In this document: positions 23,099 to 25,700 of the stretch, one piece after another
Position numbering within the stretch: the first letter of the stretch is position 1
Layout of the letters: each line of letters opens with the position of its first letter
Assembly: GCA_038233815.1 (NCBI GenBank)
Contig: JBBSVE010000033.1
Location: forward strand, 1 to 25,700
Direction of reading: 5' to 3'
Length of the DNA stretch: 25,700 nt
Source of the DNA: JBBSVE01 sp038233815
GTDB lineage: Bacteria > Pseudomonadota > Alphaproteobacteria > Rhodobacterales > Rhodobacteraceae
The notes under the pieces: generated by a model
What the model saw: only the letters and a program-made list of their open reading frames with translations
Databases searched by the model: none
Told to the model about the DNA's origin: nothing
Position numbers and translations under genes: made by a program

Positions 23099-23287
23099 CG
23101 AGATCTCCTTGTTGTCGTTTCTTGTGAACAGTCCTGTGATGCGTGAGGCTAGGGGAGGGGCGCCATCCGCTCAAGAGGGGAATCCACCCCCGCCCGGGCC
23201 ATCGCGGACGAGAAAGCCGTCGCCGTGCCTTGATATCCCGGCGGAAAAGATAGCTTCTGGCGCTCCGGTCCCGATCAGGCAAGGTCC

Positions 23288-24700
23288 ATGCACGACGCAC
23301 CGCTCATCCTCTGGGTCCGCCGCGATTTGCGGTTGGGCGACAATCCGGCGCTCCACGCGGCTAAGGCCTCGGGCCGCCCGGTGGTGGTGCTCTTCATCCT
23401 CGATCCGGAGACGGAGGCGCTGGGCGCGGCTCCGAAATGGCGTCTCGGCCTCGCGGTGGAGGCGTTCGGACGGCGGCTCGCAGGCATCGGCGCGACGCTG
23501 ACTTTGCGGCGGGGTCCGGCGCTCGACACCCTGCGCGCGGTAATCGCGGAGACGGGGGCTGCGGCGGTGCACTGGACGCGGCTCTACGATCCGGCCTCGG
23601 TGGCGCGCGATACGGCCGTCAAGGCGGCGCTGAAGGCGGATGGGATTGCTGCAGAAAGCCACGCGGGCCATCTGCTGCACGAGCCGTGGGCCGTGCAGAC
23701 CAAGACTGGCGGGCCGTTTCGCGTCTACACCCCGTTCTGGAACGCGGTGCGGAAGCTCGATGCCGATCCGCCCGTCGCGGAGGTCGCGTCGCTGACGGGG
23801 TTCGACGGCGATCTGGCGTCCGATGCGTTGCCCTACTGGGTGCTTGGCGCGGCGATGGCACGCGGGGCAGGGATCGTGGCCAAGCATCTTCATGTGGGGG
23901 AGGCTGCCGCGCGCGCCCGATTGCACGATTTTCTCGACGCGCGCGTCGCGGACTATGCCGACGCGCGCAACCGGCCCGATATCGACGGCACGTCGGGCCT
24001 GTCGGAAAACCTGACCTACGGAGAGATCGGCATCCGTGAGGTCTGGGCCGCAGCCTCGGTTGCCTTGCGCGAAGGCGGGCGCGGGGCGGAGACGTTCCTG
24101 AAGGAGCTGGTCTGGCGCGAGTTCGCGCACCACCTGATGCACCATACGCCGCGCCTTCTCGACCGTAACTGGCGCGAGGATTGGGACGCCTTCCCGTGGC
24201 GCCCCGACAACGCCGACGCGGAACGCTGGCGACGCGGCTTGACGGGGGAGCGTCTCGTCGATGCGGCCATGCGCGAGATGTTCGTGACCGGGCGGATGCA
24301 CAACCGCGCGCGGATGGTCGTGGCCTCCTACCTCACCAAGCATCTGCTGGTCGACTGGCGGGTGGGCTGCGCGTGGTTTGCGGACTGTCTGATCGACTGG
24401 GATCCGGCAAGCAACGCGCTGGGCTGGCAGTGGGTCGCGGGATCGGGACCGGATGCCACGCCCTTCTTCCGCATCTTCAACCCCTCCGGGCAGGCGGAGA
24501 AGTTCGACCCCGACGGCGCCTACGTCCGTCATTTCGTGGCGGAGCTTTGCGATGCACCCGGCACGGATGCGCGCGACTTTTTCGACGCCGCACCCCGGCG
24601 CTGGGCGCTGGACCCCGATGCGCCCTATCCCGAGCCGATGATCGATCTGAAGGCGGGGCGGCAACGCGCGCTGGACGCCTATGCGGAGCGGCATGGATGA
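23288..24700 (+). CDS. phrB: Deoxyribodipyrimidine photolyase, class I (cryptochrome/photolyase family)
   Basis: A 470-aa blue-light enzyme that splits cyclobutane pyrimidine dimers. The N-terminal antenna domain starts ILWVRRDLRLGDNPAL. The C-terminal FAD domain has SGLSENLTYGEI, ELVWREFAHHLM, TGRMHNRARMVVASYLTKHL and DWDPASNALGWQWVAGSG, all class I signatures. Length is normal for PhrB. AAGG lies 3 nt before the ATG. It is divergent from the PotD-like gene and followed at 93 bp by trgA on the same strand. A UV-damage role is consistent with life in lit surface water. The specific antenna pigment is not readable. Confidence 0.95.
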   Translation: MHDAPLILWVRRDLRLGDNPALHAAKASGRPVVVLFILDPETEALGAAPKWRLGLAVEAFGRRLAGIGATLTLRRGPALDTLRAVIAETGAAAVHWTRLYDPASVARDTAVKAALKADGIAAESHAGHLLHEPWAVQTKTGGPFRVYTPFWNAVRKLDADPPVAEVASLTGFDGDLASDALPYWVLGAAMARGAGIVAKHLHVGEAAARARLHDFLDARVADYADARNRPDIDGTSGLSENLTYGEIGIREVWAAASVALREGGRGAETFLKELVWREFAHHLMHHTPRLLDRNWREDWDAFPWRPDNADAERWRRGLTGERLVDAAMREMFVTGRMHNRARMVVASYLTKHLLVDWRVGCAWFADCLIDWDPASNALGWQWVAGSGPDATPFFRIFNPSGQAEKFDPDGAYVRHFVAELCDAPGTDARDFFDAAPRRWALDPDAPYPEPMIDLKAGRQRALDAYAERHG

Positions 24701-24764
24701 TGGACGAAATGTCTAAGATCTTTGGCATCCCTTGCGCAAATGAGGCGCTGCGCGGACATTGGTC

Positions 24765-24776
24765 ATCACGTGTGAT
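24765..24776. promoter_or_regulatory. Inverted repeat before trgA
   Basis: ATCAC and GTGAT are separated by GT in the 93-bp gap between phrB and trgA, ending 17 nt before the trgA ATG. It may be an operator half-site pair. It is short and could be chance. Confidence 0.2.
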
Positions 24777-24793
24777 CCGGGGGCAGGGACCTG

Positions 24794-25234
24794 ATGCCGA
24801 CGCTTGCGAAACTGGTGGCGGCGGTGGCGTTCTGCGCGGTCGCATGGGTGGCGGCCTGGTTCTACCGTGCCGGGATGCCGCCCGGGGCGCAGGCGGGGTG
24901 GCTGGCACCGGTCGCGGCCGCGATCGGGGCGGTGATCGGCTGGTTTGTCATGGGACGGCTGGTGGGGGAGGGTTACCGCGCGGCGCTCGGGTCGGGTCTG
25001 CGCACGTCGGTGACGCTGGTCGTCTGGTGCCTTCTGGTGTTCGATACCGCCCTGATGCTGCGAAAGGCGGTCCGCATGCGCTATGACGGGCCGATGGAGG
25101 CGGTGACGGACATCTTCCGGCTCTCGCTCGACAGCGCGCAGCTTCTGCTGCTGCCCGGCGTTCTGGCCACGCTCCTGCTCGGCGGTCTGGCGGGTGGGGT
25201 GGCGGCGGAGGCGGCGCGGCGGAGGCTGGATTGA
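24794..25234 (+). CDS. trgA: TrgA family membrane protein (tellurite resistance)
   Basis: A 146-aa inner-membrane protein with four hydrophobic spans (about residues 5-23, 35-55, 70-88 and 115-138). It opens MPTLAKLVAAVAF and has the RRRFDGP-like stretch RMRYDGPMEAV between spans 3 and 4, in keeping with Rhodobacter sphaeroides TrgA, from a locus known to raise tellurite resistance. The biochemical role is unknown. The stop overlaps the trgB start by one base (TGATG). Confidence 0.85.
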   Translation: MPTLAKLVAAVAFCAVAWVAAWFYRAGMPPGAQAGWLAPVAAAIGAVIGWFVMGRLVGEGYRAALGSGLRTSVTLVVWCLLVFDTALMLRKAVRMRYDGPMEAVTDIFRLSLDSAQLLLLPGVLATLLLGGLAGGVAAEAARRRLD

Positions 25235-25700
25235 TGCAGGATCTCTTCGTGTGCGGGGCGCTGCGCGATCTGGCGTTGCTGCGGACCGTGCTGGGCTACG
25301 AACCGGTCACGGAGGATGCTGTTCTGGAAGGCCATGCGGTCGATGGTGCCCGGATGGTCGCGCGGGAGGGCGGTGAGGCGCAGGGCCTCCTCATCCGGGG
25401 TGCGACGCCCGAGACTTCGGCGCGGCTCGATCACTACCAGCAGTTCTTCGGCCTCGCGCCGCTTGACGTGATCGTCACGACGGCGGAGGGGCCAGCCGAT
25501 GCCCGCACCCATCCCTCCGGGGCGGGCGCTACGCCGTTGGACCCTGCGCTGGCGGAGGGAATTGCCCGCGACGTCATGGCGCTGTTCCCGGACCGGGTCC
25601 CGGCGGTGCGGCGCGGTCCCCAGGTGGTGGGCGCCGCCCGCCGGGTACCGGGCGCAGCGCCCACCCCCCCAGCCGCACGGCGTGCGCCCGCCCCCGGGGC
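25234..25700 (+). CDS. trgB: TrgB-like protein, N-terminal gamma-glutamylcyclotransferase-type domain; cut by window edge
   Basis: 155 codons are visible with no stop. It begins MQDLFVCGALRD, an AIG2/GGCT-type opening (family form: LFxYGTL), with VLEGHAV and an ARLDHYQQFFG segment resembling the conserved acidic-aromatic motif of that domain. A Pro/Ala-rich linker (APTPPAARRAPAPG) runs to the edge. In TrgB proteins a Nudix (ADP-ribose pyrophosphatase-like) domain follows, which would lie outside the window. It is translationally coupled to trgA. Confidence 0.8.
   Translation, partial: MQDLFVCGALRDLALLRTVLGYEPVTEDAVLEGHAVDGARMVAREGGEAQGLLIRGATPETSARLDHYQQFFGLAPLDVIVTTAEGPADARTHPSGAGATPLDPALAEGIARDVMALFPDRVPAVRRGPQVVGAARRVPGAAPTPPAARRAPAPG

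Noticed and set aside
24722..24736. Sigma-54-like TGGCATCCCTTGC before trgA
   Set aside because: The GG to GC spacing is two bases too short for a -24/-12 promoter.
24773..24778. TGATCC as a Rhodobacter RpoE -35 element for trgA
   Set aside because: A matching -10 would fall inside the trgA coding region, so it cannot drive the annotated start.

Overview
The window is GC-rich, densely coded chromosomal DNA from an alphaproteobacterium, most likely of the Rhodobacterales (Roseobacter/Rhodobacter group). Supporting signs are a trgA-trgB pair, a circularly permuted two-piece tmRNA gene, an alphaproteobacterial SspB, two complete TRAP transporters, and fumC followed by DUF4169 and ribbon-helix-helix genes. 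No insertion sequence, phage gene, CRISPR array, rRNA or ordinary tRNA was seen.

Layout. (1) 1-3320: cell-wall precursor genes glmU-glmS (minus, glmS cut by the window edge) divergent from a gph-type HAD phosphatase. (2) 3439-3852: a small lipoprotein of unknown role. (3) 3894-6817: TRAP transporter 1 (dctQ-dctM-dctP, minus). (4) 6978-12620: a long minus-strand run made of an SsuD-family flavin-dependent monooxygenase, a YdhF/SmoB-type aldo-keto reductase, an HpaC-type flavin reductase and TRAP transporter 2. Divergent from it are a GntR/UTRA regulator, a Gfo/Idh/MocA-fold protein and a purQ (12678-15287). (5) 15331-18456: a DctB/DctD two-component pair. (6) 18466-20806: sspB-fumC-DUF4169-RHH (minus), preceded by the permuted ssrA (tmRNA) gene at about 20937-21256. 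(7) 21366-22010: 5-formyltetrahydrofolate cyclo-ligase. (8) 22046-23098: an orphan PotD-type binding protein. (9) 23288-25700: a class I photolyase followed by trgA and a truncated trgB.

The most interesting system is region 4. The trio of monooxygenase, aldo-keto reductase and flavin reductase matches the gene content of the sulfo-SMO (oxidative desulfonation) route for sulfoquinovose, in which SmoC/SmoA cleave the C-S bond and SmoB reduces 6-oxo-glucose to glucose. Here the trio is joined to a TRAP importer instead of the ABC importer of the described Agrobacterium cluster. The divergent Gfo/Idh/MocA-fold protein is a candidate NAD-dependent sulfoquinovosidase of the GH188 type. This is inference from gene content and family resemblance and has not been checked by a search.

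The second notable result is the tmRNA, read directly on the minus strand. It has an acceptor piece ending in CCA, a 23-nt intervening segment, then a coding piece with tag ANDNRAPMALAA. It lies just upstream of sspB, the adaptor for tagged proteins. A third is that DctD lacks the GAFTGA loop needed for sigma-54 contact.
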